From positions 186,001 through 250,000 of the forward strand of contig NZ_SUMF01000001.1 of assembly GCF_005048205.1 (NCBI RefSeq): a stretch of 64,000 bases of DNA, written 5' to 3'. The position numbers were made by a program, and so were the translations under genes. This document shows positions 44,275-52,636 of this stretch, in pieces (position 1 is the first letter of the stretch; each line of letters starts with the position of its first letter). This stretch comes from Chitiniphilus eburneus. GTDB taxonomy: Bacteria > Pseudomonadota > Gammaproteobacteria > Burkholderiales > Chitinibacteraceae. The notes below the pieces were generated by a model. It made no database searches and had not been told where the DNA came from. It saw only the letters and a list, made by a program, of their open reading frames with translations.

Positions 44275-44350
44275 TGGCGTCCCCACGGGGATTCGAACCC
44301 CGGTAGTCACCGTGAAAGGGTGGTGTCCTAGGCCTCTAGACGATGGGGAC
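44275..44350 (-). tRNA. tRNA-Glu (anticodon TTC)
   Basis: On the minus strand TGGGGAC/GTCCCCA-type acceptor pairing, with an encoded CCA at 44275-44277. The anticodon arm CACC-CTTTCAC-GGTG gives TTC. D-arm GTCTAGAGGCCTAGGAC and T-arm CGGGGTTCGAATCCCCG are regular. Confidence 0.97.
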
Positions 44351-44390
44351 GAGGCGCGCTGTCGGTGCTGCTGACAACGTGACGAAAAAG

Positions 44391-44467
44391 TGGCGCACCC
44401 GGAGCGATTCGAACGCCCGACCCTCTGGTTCGTAGCCAGATACTCTATCCAACTGAGCTACGGGTGC
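44391..44467 (-). tRNA. tRNA-Arg (anticodon ACG)
   Basis: The acceptor GCACCCG/CGGGTGC has encoded CCA at 44391-44393. The anticodon stem TCTGG/CCAGA holds CTACGAA, giving ACG (A34 would be edited to inosine to read CGU/C/A). The first 26 bases equal those of the tRNA-Arg(CCG) at 15827-15903. It lies 40 nt before tRNA-Glu in the same transcript. Confidence 0.97.
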
Positions 44468-44599
44468 GCGGTGCATTGCTGCATGCAATGCCAAAACCTG
44501 CATTGCAACTCCTAAGTCTTTGATTTTTAATCAAAATCGCAAACTGGAGAAAAGGCATTCTACGCATTTGCGGCGGCCTGCGCAAGCCCCGCCGCGCGC

Positions 44600-44773
44600 T
44601 TATCGCCGAAATGAATGGCGGGCAACGGTCCACAGCGGCCATGCCAGCGCCAGCCAGCCCAGCACGTGCCAGATACCGGTGGCCAGCAGACAGGCGAGCA
44701 AGCCGAACAACGTGGCGCCGGACAGCGCCAAAGGCATGCCCCAGACACGCCGCACGGTGGACAAGGTGCTCAT
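44600..44773 (-). CDS. 57-residue two-helix membrane protein next to PepSY protein
   Basis: MSTLSTVRRVWGMPLALSGA opens a 57-residue protein with hydrophobic segments ALSGATLFGLLACLLATG and WHVLGWLALAWPLW and a basic end (ARHSFRR). The ATG at 44773 overlaps the stop of the PepSY gene by 4 nt, so it is the last gene of the receptor/PepSY locus. Small membrane proteins often accompany PepSY proteins in siderophore loci. I cannot assign a family with confidence. Confidence 0.7.
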   Translation of the reverse strand: MSTLSTVRRVWGMPLALSGATLFGLLACLLATGIWHVLGWLALAWPLWTVARHSFRR

Positions 44774-45942
44774 GGCGCCACCTCCACCGCCACATTGCGG
44801 GCTGCCGTGGCCGGGCGCGCGGCGCGATGCCTCACCCACCACAGGTACAGGCCACTGCCGAGTACCACCAGCGTGATCAGGTCGAGCAGGCCCCAGATGA
44901 TCTTCAGCGGCATGCCGCCGTAGTCGCCGAAATGCAACGGCTTGGACACCAGCAATGCCGTCATGTACCACGGCAGCTCACGGCGATCGGTCAGGCCTGC
45001 GGTTTCGGCATCGACCAGCATCGGCTTGAGCAGATGCCGCGTCAGCGGCGCCTCGCCGCGCATGAACACCGCGTAATGATGCGGGCTGGAAAAGCGGGTA
45101 CCGGGGAAGGCGATGAACGACGGCACCATACCGTCGGCGGCCGCGACCGCGCTGGCCATCGAACGATCCAGCGACGCCGGGTTTTTCGGCAACGGCTTGC
45201 CCGCGTAGGGCGCAATCATCGCGGCGAGCTGGTCGTAACGCCAAGCCTGCAATGCCAGGTCGGCCAATGAGGCAATCACGCCAGTACCGCCGACCACCAG
45301 CACCCACGCCATGGTGGCGATACCCAGCAGGTTGTGCAGGTCCAGCCACTTGATTCGCCGCGCCTTGTGCCGGCGCACCGTGCCGAAATCCAGCTTGCGC
45401 ATCAGCGGCCCATACACGGCAATGCCCGATACCACGGCGACGACGAACAGCAGCCCCATGAACCCCAGGAACAGCTTGCCTGGCAGCCCGAGGAACAGAT
45501 CGGTATGCAGCTTGAGCAGGAAAAAGATGAGCGTCTCGTTGAAATTGGGCGCGCCCAGCACCTGTGCGGTCCGCGCGTCGAGCACCACGGTCTGCGTATC
45601 GTCCGGTGGCGTATCGGCACGCTGGCCGATCACCACCTGCACCAGATCGGGTTCGTCGGCCTCCCAGATCATGTACTGGATCGCCTCGCCCGGCCGCTGC
45701 GCCAGCGCCGCCGCCGCCACGCGGTCGAGTGGCGCATGGGGTGTCCCCGCCGCCATCGCCGGCGCCTCGATCCCATTGCCGAGCGCGTGGTCGATCTCGT
45801 GATGGAAAACCAGCGGCAAACCGGTCAGGCACAGCACGAACAGGAACAACGTACAGGCCAGGCTGGACCACTTGTGGAGCCAGTACCAGCGCTTGTAGGC
45901 CGCGCCGCCAACGGCTTGCGACGAGGAACGATCAGATTTCAT
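44770..45942 (-). CDS. PepSY-TM (PiuB-type) membrane protein, putative siderophore-iron reductase
   Basis: A 390-residue inner-membrane protein of the PepSY-associated TM family. Membrane segments: WSSLACTLFLFVLCLTGLPL near the start, LFLGFMGLLFVVAVVSGIAV, LLGIATMAWVLVVGGTGVIA and a final LLDLITLVVLGSGLYLWWV. The signature W.HKW at the beginning (RWYWLHKWSS), H-rich sites (LVFHHEIDHAL; LDLHNLLG) and GPLMRKLDFG are typical. Relatives near TonB receptors reduce or release iron from siderophores at the inner membrane. It lies downstream of the TonB receptor on the same strand, across the 131-bp repeat tract. Confidence 0.87.
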   Translation of the reverse strand: MKSDRSSSQAVGGAAYKRWYWLHKWSSLACTLFLFVLCLTGLPLVFHHEIDHALGNGIEAPAMAAGTPHAPLDRVAAAALAQRPGEAIQYMIWEADEPDLVQVVIGQRADTPPDDTQTVVLDARTAQVLGAPNFNETLIFFLLKLHTDLFLGLPGKLFLGFMGLLFVVAVVSGIAVYGPLMRKLDFGTVRRHKARRIKWLDLHNLLGIATMAWVLVVGGTGVIASLADLALQAWRYDQLAAMIAPYAGKPLPKNPASLDRSMASAVAAADGMVPSFIAFPGTRFSSPHHYAVFMRGEAPLTRHLLKPMLVDAETAGLTDRRELPWYMTALLVSKPLHFGDYGGMPLKIIWGLLDLITLVVLGSGLYLWWVRHRAARPATAARNVAVEVAP

Positions 45943-46140
45943 TCAGGCCAGCCCTGAAAATGGAAACGCCCTCGCAAAGCGAGGGATGAGAGGGATATGC
46001 AAAGCGCAATGGTTTTGCCATGGCAGCGACAGGAGAATCGACCTGAACCGCCATCTCCCGGAAAATTCCACCTGCCACCATGCCCCACCCCGCCGCCGAT
46101 CAAGCCACCCGCGAGCGCAGCGAGGCTCCCTCGCGGCGGC
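45943..46140. other. intergenic stretch left of the tandem repeats
   Basis: No gene is supported. It contains a related word (GAATCGACCTG at 46034) that echoes the GAATCGACCAGG of the tandem repeat units, suggesting an older, diverged unit. Confidence 0.4.
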
Positions 46141-46436
46141 GAGGGCGGGGGGAGTGGAATCGACCAGGAAGCACCGTTCCTTGCATGCCACCATGGCGAG
46201 CGCCCGGCTTGGCCGGGGGCCCGTATCACGGCAGCACACTTCGCGATGCCCAAGTACATAAAGGTGTGTGCGAGGGCGGGGGGAGTGGAATCGACCAGGA
46301 AGCCCCATTCCTTGCATGCCGCCTTGGCGAGCGCCCGGCTTGGCCGGGTGCCCGTATCACGGCAGCACACTTCGCGATGCCCAAGCACATAAAGGTGTGT
46401 GCGAGGGCGGGGAAAGTGGAATCGATCAGGATGGGC
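46141..46436. repeat. 131-bp tandem repeat, two full units and a partial third
   Basis: Units begin with GAGGGCGGGG at 46141, 46272 and 46403, an exact period of 131 bp. Units 1 and 2 are almost identical over their length; the third breaks off after GGAATCGATCAGG at about 46436. Each full unit contains GTATCACGGCAGCACACTTC and a GC-rich dyad around GCCCGGCTTGGCCGGG. They lie between the TonB receptor and PepSY genes. Confidence 0.85.
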
Positions 46437-46459
46437 CTCTGCCGGCAGCCATCGATACA

Positions 46460-46482
46460 GCGCCCCCGGCTTCGCCGGGGGC
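46460..46482 (-). other. GC-rich hairpin downstream of the TonB receptor gene
   Basis: GCCCCCGGC-TTC-GCCGGGGGC is a strong stem-loop ~45 nt past the receptor stop. Without a T tract it is not a classic terminator but may stabilise the mRNA end. Confidence 0.45.
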
Positions 46483-46526
46483 ATACATCGATCAGCACAC
46501 CAGCCAGGATTGCGTCCCCCCAGGCA

Positions 46527-48893
46527 CTACCAGCGATACCGCGCCGACAGCGTCGTGGTGCGCGGATAGCCGTAGTAGCACCAGTTGATGCTATTGCACG
46601 CAGAGACGTATTCCTTGTCGGTCACGTTGTTCACGTTGAGCTGGAAACGCCAGTCGCGCACGTCGTAATGCGCCACCAGATCCAGCAGCGTGTAGGCGTC
46701 CGACTTCCATTCGTTGGCCGCGTCGCCGTACGACGAACCGACGTAGCGCACGCCGCCGCCGAAGCCCAGGCCGGCCAGCGTACCGGACAAGGTGTAGTCG
46801 GCCCAGAGGGAGCCCTGATGGCGCGGCAGCAGGGCAACCTGCTTGCCCAGGGTGGCCGGGTCGTTGCTCTTGGTCACTTCGCTGTCGCTGAAGGTGTACG
46901 ACGCCATGACATTGAAGCCGTTGCCGAAGTTGAACTTGCTCTCGAACTCGACCCCGCGTACCTGCGTCTCGCCCTGTTGCACCGAGTTGAACAGGTGATC
47001 CGGGTCGACGGTCAGCGCGTTGCTCTGCACCGTGCGATAACCCGCGAGCGTGATCATGTGGTTGGTGCCGGTCGGCTGGTACTTCACGCCGGCCTCCACC
47101 TGCTCGCCGGTGGTGGGCTTGAACGCCGCGCCGTCGAACGCGCGCTCCAGCGTGGGCTGGAACGAGCGCGAATAGGCGACATAAGGCGCTACACCCGAAT
47201 CGAACAGGTAGTTCAGGCCGACACGGCTGGAAAATGCATTGTCATGCTGCGTGGTGGAGGTGCCGGCGATCTTGTTGTCGGCATCGGTGCTCACCCAGTC
47301 CTGGCGCCCGCTCAGTGTCAGCACCCAGTTCGCGTACTTCAGTTGGTCCTGAAGATACAGCCCGGTCTGACGCTGCTGCTGGACGATGTGATAGCTGTCG
47401 GCAGGCATGGTGATCGGCGCACCGTAGACCGGGTTGAACACATCCAGCGTCGGCGCGGTGCCAAAGCCGGAGGAATAATCGTCGTCAGTGGTGCGGTAAT
47501 CCAGGCCCAGCAGCAGCGTATGCGCCACCGCGCCGGTGGCGAAACGCGCTTCGGCCTGATTGTCCACGGCGAAGATCTTCGACTTGTCGTGCGGGGTGTA
47601 AGTGTAGCGGTTGAGCGTGCGCAGGTCGGGTTGCAGCCCCAGGCTGCCGACCACGTCGTGGATCACCTTGGTTTCGGCGTAGCGCAGGTTCTGCCGCACG
47701 GTCCAGGTTTCGTCGAACACGTGGGCGAACTCGTAGCCCACCGACGTCATTTCCTTTTCGTATTTGTCGAAATCGGGCTCGCCGGTATTGAGCGACGGCG
47801 AAATGGTGCCGTTGGGATTGGGCAACACGGTGCCCTGCGCGGGCAGGAAGCCGCCAGCGTTGCCGGTATCCGCCTTCTGGTAGCGGGCCAGCAACGTCAG
47901 CGAGGTGCGCTCATCCGGCTTCCAGGTCAGCGCGGGAGCGATGAAATAGCGCTTGTCGTCGCTGTAATCGACATTGGTCTCGCTGTCGCGCGCCAGCGCC
48001 GTCAGGCGGTAGAACCAGGTGCGGTCCTCATTGAGCGGCCCGCTCAAATCGAGCGTCGCCTGCTTGTGGTCGAAATTGCCCAGCTCCAGGCCGATCTCGT
48101 GCAACGGGTCTTCGGTGGGCCGCTTGCTCACCAGGTTGACCATGCCGCCCGGCGGCAACTGGCCGTACAGCACCGACGACGGCCCCTTCAGCACTTCCAC
48201 CCGCTCCAGCCCATAGGGTTCGACGCGCGAAGCGCCGGTCCAGGTACCGCTGGGCATGCCCAGGCCGTCCATGAAGATGGCGGGCGTGAAGCCGCGCACC
48301 AGCAGCCAGTCGCTACGCGCATCCGGGCCGTAGGCGCCCCCCATCACGCCGGAGCTGTAGCGCAATGCCTGATCCACGCCCTGGATCGCCTGATCCTGCA
48401 ATTGCTCCTTGGTGATCACGGTGACCGACTGCGGGATTTCCAGCAGCGGGGTATCGGTCTTGCTGCCGGTGCGGCTGCGCTTGGCGACGTAGCCATACAC
48501 CGGCCCCTGGGCATCCTCCAGCGCGCTGGCGCTCACCGTCACCACCGGCAGCGTCGCCTCGCGCGGCGCCACCGCCGTCCGCACCACCACCGTGCCCTGA
48601 TCGTTGCTCGCCTCCAGGCCGCTACCGGCCAGCAGACGCTTGAGTGCCTCGTCCGCCGACAACTTGCCCTGCACCGCCGGCGCGGTCTTGCCCGCCACCA
48701 GTTCGGGCGCGACGATCAGTTGCAGCCTGGCCTGCCGTGCCAGTTCGTTCAGCGCCTGTCCCAATGGCTGGGCGGCGATGTTGATTTCCACCGGGGCGCC
48801 GGCATCCGCCGCACTCCCGATGGGCGATGCGAGCAACAGGCCCAGGGCCAGGGCTAGCGGGGTCAGTCGATGCAGGGTTGCGGTACGGCGCAT
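46527..48893 (-). CDS. TonB-dependent siderophore receptor with N-terminal STN signalling domain
   Basis: A 788-residue outer-membrane receptor of the FhuA/FpvA/FoxA group. A signal peptide (LALALGLLLASPIGSAADA) precedes an STN domain (about 35-85; INIAAQPLGQALNELARQAR), a plug domain (LEIPQSVTVITKEQLQDQAI, VEPYGLERVEVLKGPSSVLY) and a 22-strand barrel ending in the aromatic TTLSARYRW. The STN domain implies it signals to an anti-sigma factor/ECF sigma pair, not found in the window. The ATG at 48893 gives the signal peptide; the frame is open to 49040. A perfect Fur-like palindrome lies 22 nt upstream. The ligand cannot be told from sequence. Confidence 0.92.
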   Translation of the reverse strand: MRRTATLHRLTPLALALGLLLASPIGSAADAGAPVEINIAAQPLGQALNELARQARLQLIVAPELVAGKTAPAVQGKLSADEALKRLLAGSGLEASNDQGTVVVRTAVAPREATLPVVTVSASALEDAQGPVYGYVAKRSRTGSKTDTPLLEIPQSVTVITKEQLQDQAIQGVDQALRYSSGVMGGAYGPDARSDWLLVRGFTPAIFMDGLGMPSGTWTGASRVEPYGLERVEVLKGPSSVLYGQLPPGGMVNLVSKRPTEDPLHEIGLELGNFDHKQATLDLSGPLNEDRTWFYRLTALARDSETNVDYSDDKRYFIAPALTWKPDERTSLTLLARYQKADTGNAGGFLPAQGTVLPNPNGTISPSLNTGEPDFDKYEKEMTSVGYEFAHVFDETWTVRQNLRYAETKVIHDVVGSLGLQPDLRTLNRYTYTPHDKSKIFAVDNQAEARFATGAVAHTLLLGLDYRTTDDDYSSGFGTAPTLDVFNPVYGAPITMPADSYHIVQQQRQTGLYLQDQLKYANWVLTLSGRQDWVSTDADNKIAGTSTTQHDNAFSSRVGLNYLFDSGVAPYVAYSRSFQPTLERAFDGAAFKPTTGEQVEAGVKYQPTGTNHMITLAGYRTVQSNALTVDPDHLFNSVQQGETQVRGVEFESKFNFGNGFNVMASYTFSDSEVTKSNDPATLGKQVALLPRHQGSLWADYTLSGTLAGLGFGGGVRYVGSSYGDAANEWKSDAYTLLDLVAHYDVRDWRFQLNVNNVTDKEYVSACNSINWCYYGYPRTTTLSARYRW

Positions 48894-48914
48894 GAAACAG
48901 GCTCCAGATGAGAA

Positions 48915-48933
48915 AACAAGAATCGTTCTTGTT
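48915..48933. promoter_or_regulatory. putative Fur box of the TonB receptor
   Basis: AACAAGAATCGTTCTTGTT is a perfect 8+8 palindrome around TCG and keeps the AGAAT-N-RTTCT core of Fur sites. It overlaps the expected promoter region of the receptor gene. Confidence 0.7.
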
Positions 48934-49068
48934 AAGACGCACCACCCGGGCAAAACCTGACATCGCCCACGAAAAAAAAAAGCGCCCACTTCCCTCGGCA
49001 ACAAGCCGATGCGGCAGAACACGCTACCGACATCGCTCACGGATCAGCAACAGCCCTAAAATGCCGCC

Positions 49069-49932
49069 ATGCCGATCCGCCCCCCCTCCCCATTCCAGCC
49101 CCGCCCGTTCGATGACGGCGAGCGCGCCGCGCTGTTGCGGCGGCTGTCCGATCTGGATGCGGGAACGCCACGGCAATGGCTCTGGCTGGAACTCGCGGCC
49201 GGCACCGCCACCGGCGAAACCCCGCGCACCCGCCGCATCGGCCGGCTGCTCGCACTGGGCGGCCCCTGGCTGGCCTGGCGCTGGCTGCGCCGCGCCGAGC
49301 TGCCCGGCCTGACGCTGTATGCACGGCTGGCCGGATCGCTACGCGCGCGCCTGCGCCATGCGCGCCAGGACGGCCTGCTCTGCGTGCTGTGCCTGCCCGC
49401 GCTGTTGGCCGGGTTCGAACGCCTGCCCGCCATCCAGGCCATGAGTGCCTGGCTGGTCGTGCTGCTGGGGACGCTCTGGCAAGCCTGGCGACAACCCGGC
49501 GCGCAGGCGTCCACACACACCGCCGACGACGACGGCGATGGCGAGGAAGAACTGCCCGGCCCGGAGGCTGCGCTGGGCCTGGCAGGGATGCTGATCGGCG
49601 CCGGACAGGCCCCGCTGGCCGCGCAACGGCTGGTGGTACAACTGCGCGCCGCCCCCGATGCCACGCTACCGGCCCTGCTGGCTGTCCTGCCCACGCTGGC
49701 CCCGTCGCCCCCGCCACCCGCCACCCGCCGCTGGCTGACCTGCCTGCACTGGCTGGCCGCCACGCTGCCCCCCGCCTGGCTGATCGGCGCCCTGCCCACG
49801 CCCTGGGGGCTGGGTGCGGCCGTGGCCTACGGCGTGCTGCTGGCGGCGAAAGCCAGCCGGGGCACGGCGCTGCTGGTCGCCGTGGCCACGCTGCTGGCCC
49901 ATGCGCTGGGACGGCTGGGACATTGGCTGTAG
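49069..49932 (+). CDS. hypothetical membrane protein, Ala/Leu-rich
   Basis: A 287-residue protein I do not recognise. The N-terminal ~60 residues are hydrophilic (PFDDGERAALLRRLSDLDAG), followed by hydrophobic segments (LLALGGPWLAWRWL; LLCVLCLPALLAGF; AMSAWLVVLLGTLW), an acidic loop (DDDGDGEEELPGPEAALGLA) and a C-terminal bundle (LGAAVAYGVLLAAKASRGTA). Codon usage fits the local genes and the frame is long, but no clear ribosome binding site is seen and opposite frames are also open. It lies 107 nt before yebC. Confidence 0.55.
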   Translation: MPIRPPSPFQPRPFDDGERAALLRRLSDLDAGTPRQWLWLELAAGTATGETPRTRRIGRLLALGGPWLAWRWLRRAELPGLTLYARLAGSLRARLRHARQDGLLCVLCLPALLAGFERLPAIQAMSAWLVVLLGTLWQAWRQPGAQASTHTADDDGDGEEELPGPEAALGLAGMLIGAGQAPLAAQRLVVQLRAAPDATLPALLAVLPTLAPSPPPPATRRWLTCLHWLAATLPPAWLIGALPTPWGLGAAVAYGVLLAAKASRGTALLVAVATLLAHALGRLGHWL

Positions 49933-50039
49933 TCGTCACGCCCGGCCTTGCGCCAGCACAACGCCGACAGCGATGGTGTCCGGCCGCGCCGTGCTAAAAT
50001 CCGGCGTCATTTCAACCTACCCACGCAGGAAATCGCATC

Positions 50040-50771
50040 ATGGCCGGCCATAGCAAATGGGCGAATATTCAACACCGCAAGGGGCGTCAGGACGCCAAGC
50101 GCGGGCAAGTCTTCACGCGGTTGATCAAGGAAATCACCGTGGCCGCCAAGATGGGCGGTGGCGATCTCAACATGAATCCGCGCCTGCGGCTGGCGGTGGA
50201 CAAGGCCCTGGCGGCCAACATGCCGAAAGACAACATCAGCCGCGCCGTCGACCGGGGCACCGGCAATCTGGAAGGCGTGGACTACGTCGAAACCCGCTAT
50301 GAGGGCTACGGCATCGGTGGCGCGGCGGTGATGGTCGATTGCCTGACCGACAACAAGACCCGCACCGTGGCCGACGTACGCCATGCGTTCTCCAAGTATG
50401 GCGGCAACATGGGCACCGACGGCTGCGTGAGCTTCCAGTTCAAGCATTGCGGTTACCTGGTGTTCGCACCCGGCACCAATGAGGACGCGCTGATGGAAGC
50501 CGCCCTGGAAGGCGGCGCCGAGGACGTGATCACCAACGACGACGGCTCGATCGAAGTCATCACCCCGCCGTACGAGTTCGTCACCATCCGCGAAGCGCTG
50601 GAAGCTGCCGGCTTCAAGGCGGAGATGGGCGAAGTCACGATGAAGCCCCAGGCCGAGACCGAGCTGGCCGGCGACGACGCTGCCAAGATGCAGCGCCTGC
50701 TGGACGCGCTGGAATCGCTGGATGACGTACAGGATGTGTACACCACGGCGGTGATGGACGACGTGGAGTAA
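50040..50771 (+). CDS. yebC: YebC/PmpR-family protein (TACO1-like)
   Basis: A 243-residue member of the YebC family. It begins with the diagnostic [20 protein letters not shown], then [20 protein letters not shown], the [19 protein letters not shown] stretch and a central acidic [18 protein letters not shown]. YebC proteins were first described as transcription regulators, while recent work shows that they relieve ribosome stalling at proline-rich motifs; the cytoplasmic role here is probably translational. A terminator follows. In many bacteria yebC precedes ruvC, but that is not the case here. Confidence 0.95.
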   Translation: MAGHSKWANIQHRKGRQDAKRGQVFTRLIKEITVAAKMGGGDLNMNPRLRLAVDKALAANMPKDNISRAVDRGTGNLEGVDYVETRYEGYGIGGAAVMVDCLTDNKTRTVADVRHAFSKYGGNMGTDGCVSFQFKHCGYLVFAPGTNEDALMEAALEGGAEDVITNDDGSIEVITPPYEFVTIREALEAAGFKAEMGEVTMKPQAETELAGDDAAKMQRLLDALESLDDVQDVYTTAVMDDVE

Positions 50772-50790
50772 CCCACGCTGCCGACGAAAC

Positions 50791-50815
50791 AGGCGCCCTG
50801 CGGGGCGCCTTTTTC
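50791..50815 (+). terminator. terminator after yebC
   Basis: AGGCGCCC-TGC-GGGGCGCCT stem followed by TTTTC, between convergent genes. Confidence 0.85.
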
Positions 50816-50822
50816 ATGGCCG

Positions 50823-51785
50823 TCACGCCGAACCCGATCGCAATGCCTCCAGCGCGCGATAGGACGGCATTGCCCATTGCTCGATGGCTTCGATCAATGC
50901 AGCCGGCGCCTCGGCACGTTTGCTGGCGCCATCCTCCGCAAAAGTGGCTTGCGGCTGCTTGGCGTGATGTGCGGCTTGCGCCAGCACCGCTTCATTGCAT
51001 GCGGGTGGCACGCCCAGCAGGTCGCCCAGCCGGCCGCAGACCGCGTGCGGCAGTTCGAGATAATTCACCGGTAGCAGGTGGCGCGCCTCGCATTGCGCCA
51101 GCCCGGCCGCGAGCAGCCGTCCCAGCGTCCTGGCGATGAACTGCACCCGAGGCATCGCGGCCGCCTCGTCCGGCGCGAACGCCAGCGGCGATGCGCCGAT
51201 CAGGCCCGGCACCATATGCCGCCCCGGCTGGCGCAGGTGCGAGACGGCGATTTCCAGCGGATGGCGATACAGGTAAATGCCCGGCACATCGGGGAACGCA
51301 GCGCGCATCCGGTCAGCCTCGAAGATGTTCCAGGCGTCCAGCTTGATCACGACACACTGCTCGGCGCCCTGCCGCCGCTGGCCCAGCGCCGATACCAGGT
51401 CGCGCAGCCAGGCGCCTTGATGCGCTTCGGCGGTGGCATCGCGCCAGGGTGCGCGCAGCACCGCATCCAGCGGTGGCGGTTCAGCGTAGACCGCATGGCT
51501 GTCGAGCGCGCACAGCATCCGGGTGATCAGCGTGGAACCACAGCGCGACGCATGATAGACCAGCGCCTGCAACGGCACGCCCGGGCTGGCCTCGCGCCAG
51601 CGCGACAACTCGGCCATGGCGGTCTGTCGGCGCAGCGCCTGGTTGAACGGGCGCCGCAACGCCGCTTCGATGCTGTCCTGGAAAAAAGGCTCCGTCAGCG
51701 GTGCCGCGCCGAACCAGGCCCAGTCGATCGACCAGCCCCCCTCCGCGCCCCACGCGCGGATCGGCAGCCAGTCACGATAATCCAT
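50823..51785 (-). CDS. sulfotransferase family protein
   Basis: A 320-residue PAPS-dependent sulfotransferase-like enzyme. The 5'-phosphosulfate loop is YHASRCGSTLITRML (about residues 80-95) and the 3'-phosphate motif is PGIYLYRHPLEIAVSHLRQ. A VIKLDAWNIFEADRMR segment lies between, as in the family. The start ATG at 51785 overlaps the upstream hydroxylase stop by one base (TGATG); an ATG at 51797 is also possible. The neighbourhood with an Asp/Asn hydroxylase and an APS kinase suggests sulfation of a hydroxylated product. The acceptor is not known. Confidence 0.8.
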   Translation of the reverse strand: MDYRDWLPIRAWGAEGGWSIDWAWFGAAPLTEPFFQDSIEAALRRPFNQALRRQTAMAELSRWREASPGVPLQALVYHASRCGSTLITRMLCALDSHAVYAEPPPLDAVLRAPWRDATAEAHQGAWLRDLVSALGQRRQGAEQCVVIKLDAWNIFEADRMRAAFPDVPGIYLYRHPLEIAVSHLRQPGRHMVPGLIGASPLAFAPDEAAAMPRVQFIARTLGRLLAAGLAQCEARHLLPVNYLELPHAVCGRLGDLLGVPPACNEAVLAQAAHHAKQPQATFAEDGASKRAEAPAALIEAIEQWAMPSYRALEALRSGSA

Positions 51786-52588
51786 CACGCCATCCATTGT
51801 TCGCTCCAGGCGCGCCGGCCCTGCCGCATCGCGTTCCGGACATCGTCCGCCCCCAGCTTCAGGCCGATCTCCCCCGCCAGTTGCAGCAGCGTATCGGTGA
51901 ACTCGGCGGCGGATTCCAGCCGGGCCAGTTGCGCGATCAGCGTGGGGTCGGCATGGATATGCGCGCGCAGTCGGGCGAACTCGCGCGCGCCCCGCGCCGG
52001 GCGGGATGGCGGCGTATCGCCCAGGCCGGCCGCGATGGCGGTGGACAGCCAGTCGCAACGGGCCACGTCGATGACCAGGTGCACGCGCTCGAGCGCGCTG
52101 TCGTTGTCCACCCGGTGCGGGCGCGACAGATCCAGCATCCAGCATTCACCCGCCACCATCGGCACCGCCTCGCCATCCAGCACGAATTCCACCTGCGGAT
52201 GGGTGCGCAGCGGAATATGTAGGCGCACGTCACCATCGGGCGCACCCAGGTCCGGGTCGCGATGCTCGCGGATGCGCGCGCCCGCCGCCAGTGACAGTAA
52301 CCGCGCGCTACGGATGGGCGCCTTGATGCGGTCCAGTACCGTTTGCCATGCGGGGAACCGTTGCAGCCATTCGGTAGCGATTACCGACTGGCATCGCTCC
52401 GGCGGGGCCAGCGGAGTCAGCGCTCCGGCTGGCGCGATCAGCGCGATGCCCCGCCACTCACCTTCGTAGTGCTCGGTATTGAAGTGGCGGCTCCAGGCCG
52501 CATCGGGCATGCGATCCAGCCAGATCGCCAGTTCGGCGGCATCGAAACGCAGTGGCAGGCGGGCATGGCGTGGCAGTGGCGAAGACAT
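51785..52588 (-). CDS. aspartyl/asparaginyl beta-hydroxylase with C-terminal Nif11-like domain
   Basis: A 267-residue cytosolic cupin-fold hydroxylase. The 2-oxoglutarate/Fe(II) region is LLSLAAGARIREHRDPDLG with the metal pair His109-x-Asp111. RLHIPLRTHP follows, then MLDLSRPHRVDND with a likely third ligand His158. Residues 203-256 (FARLRAHIHADPTLIAQLAR, then LLQLAGEIGLKLGADDV) resemble the Nif11 domain, best known as leader of some peptide natural products. There is no Gly-Gly cleavage site. It is the first gene of a two-gene unit with the sulfotransferase, divergent from the APS kinase gene by 48 nt. The substrate is unknown. Confidence 0.8.
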   Translation of the reverse strand: MSSPLPRHARLPLRFDAAELAIWLDRMPDAAWSRHFNTEHYEGEWRGIALIAPAGALTPLAPPERCQSVIATEWLQRFPAWQTVLDRIKAPIRSARLLSLAAGARIREHRDPDLGAPDGDVRLHIPLRTHPQVEFVLDGEAVPMVAGECWMLDLSRPHRVDNDSALERVHLVIDVARCDWLSTAIAAGLGDTPPSRPARGAREFARLRAHIHADPTLIAQLARLESAAEFTDTLLQLAGEIGLKLGADDVRNAMRQGRRAWSEQWMA

Positions 52589-52636
52589 CGGCGTCGATGG
52601 CGTTAAAATGATGACGCCGAATTCTAGACGTCCACG

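Noticed and set aside
46141-46436. CRISPR array
   Set aside because: Period of 131 bp with no short repeat/unique spacer alternation and no cas genes in the window; it is a plain tandem repeat.
46080-48857. 925-codon open frame antisense to the TonB receptor
   Set aside because: Low-complexity antisense frame that also reads through the tandem repeat; the receptor on the minus strand is complete.
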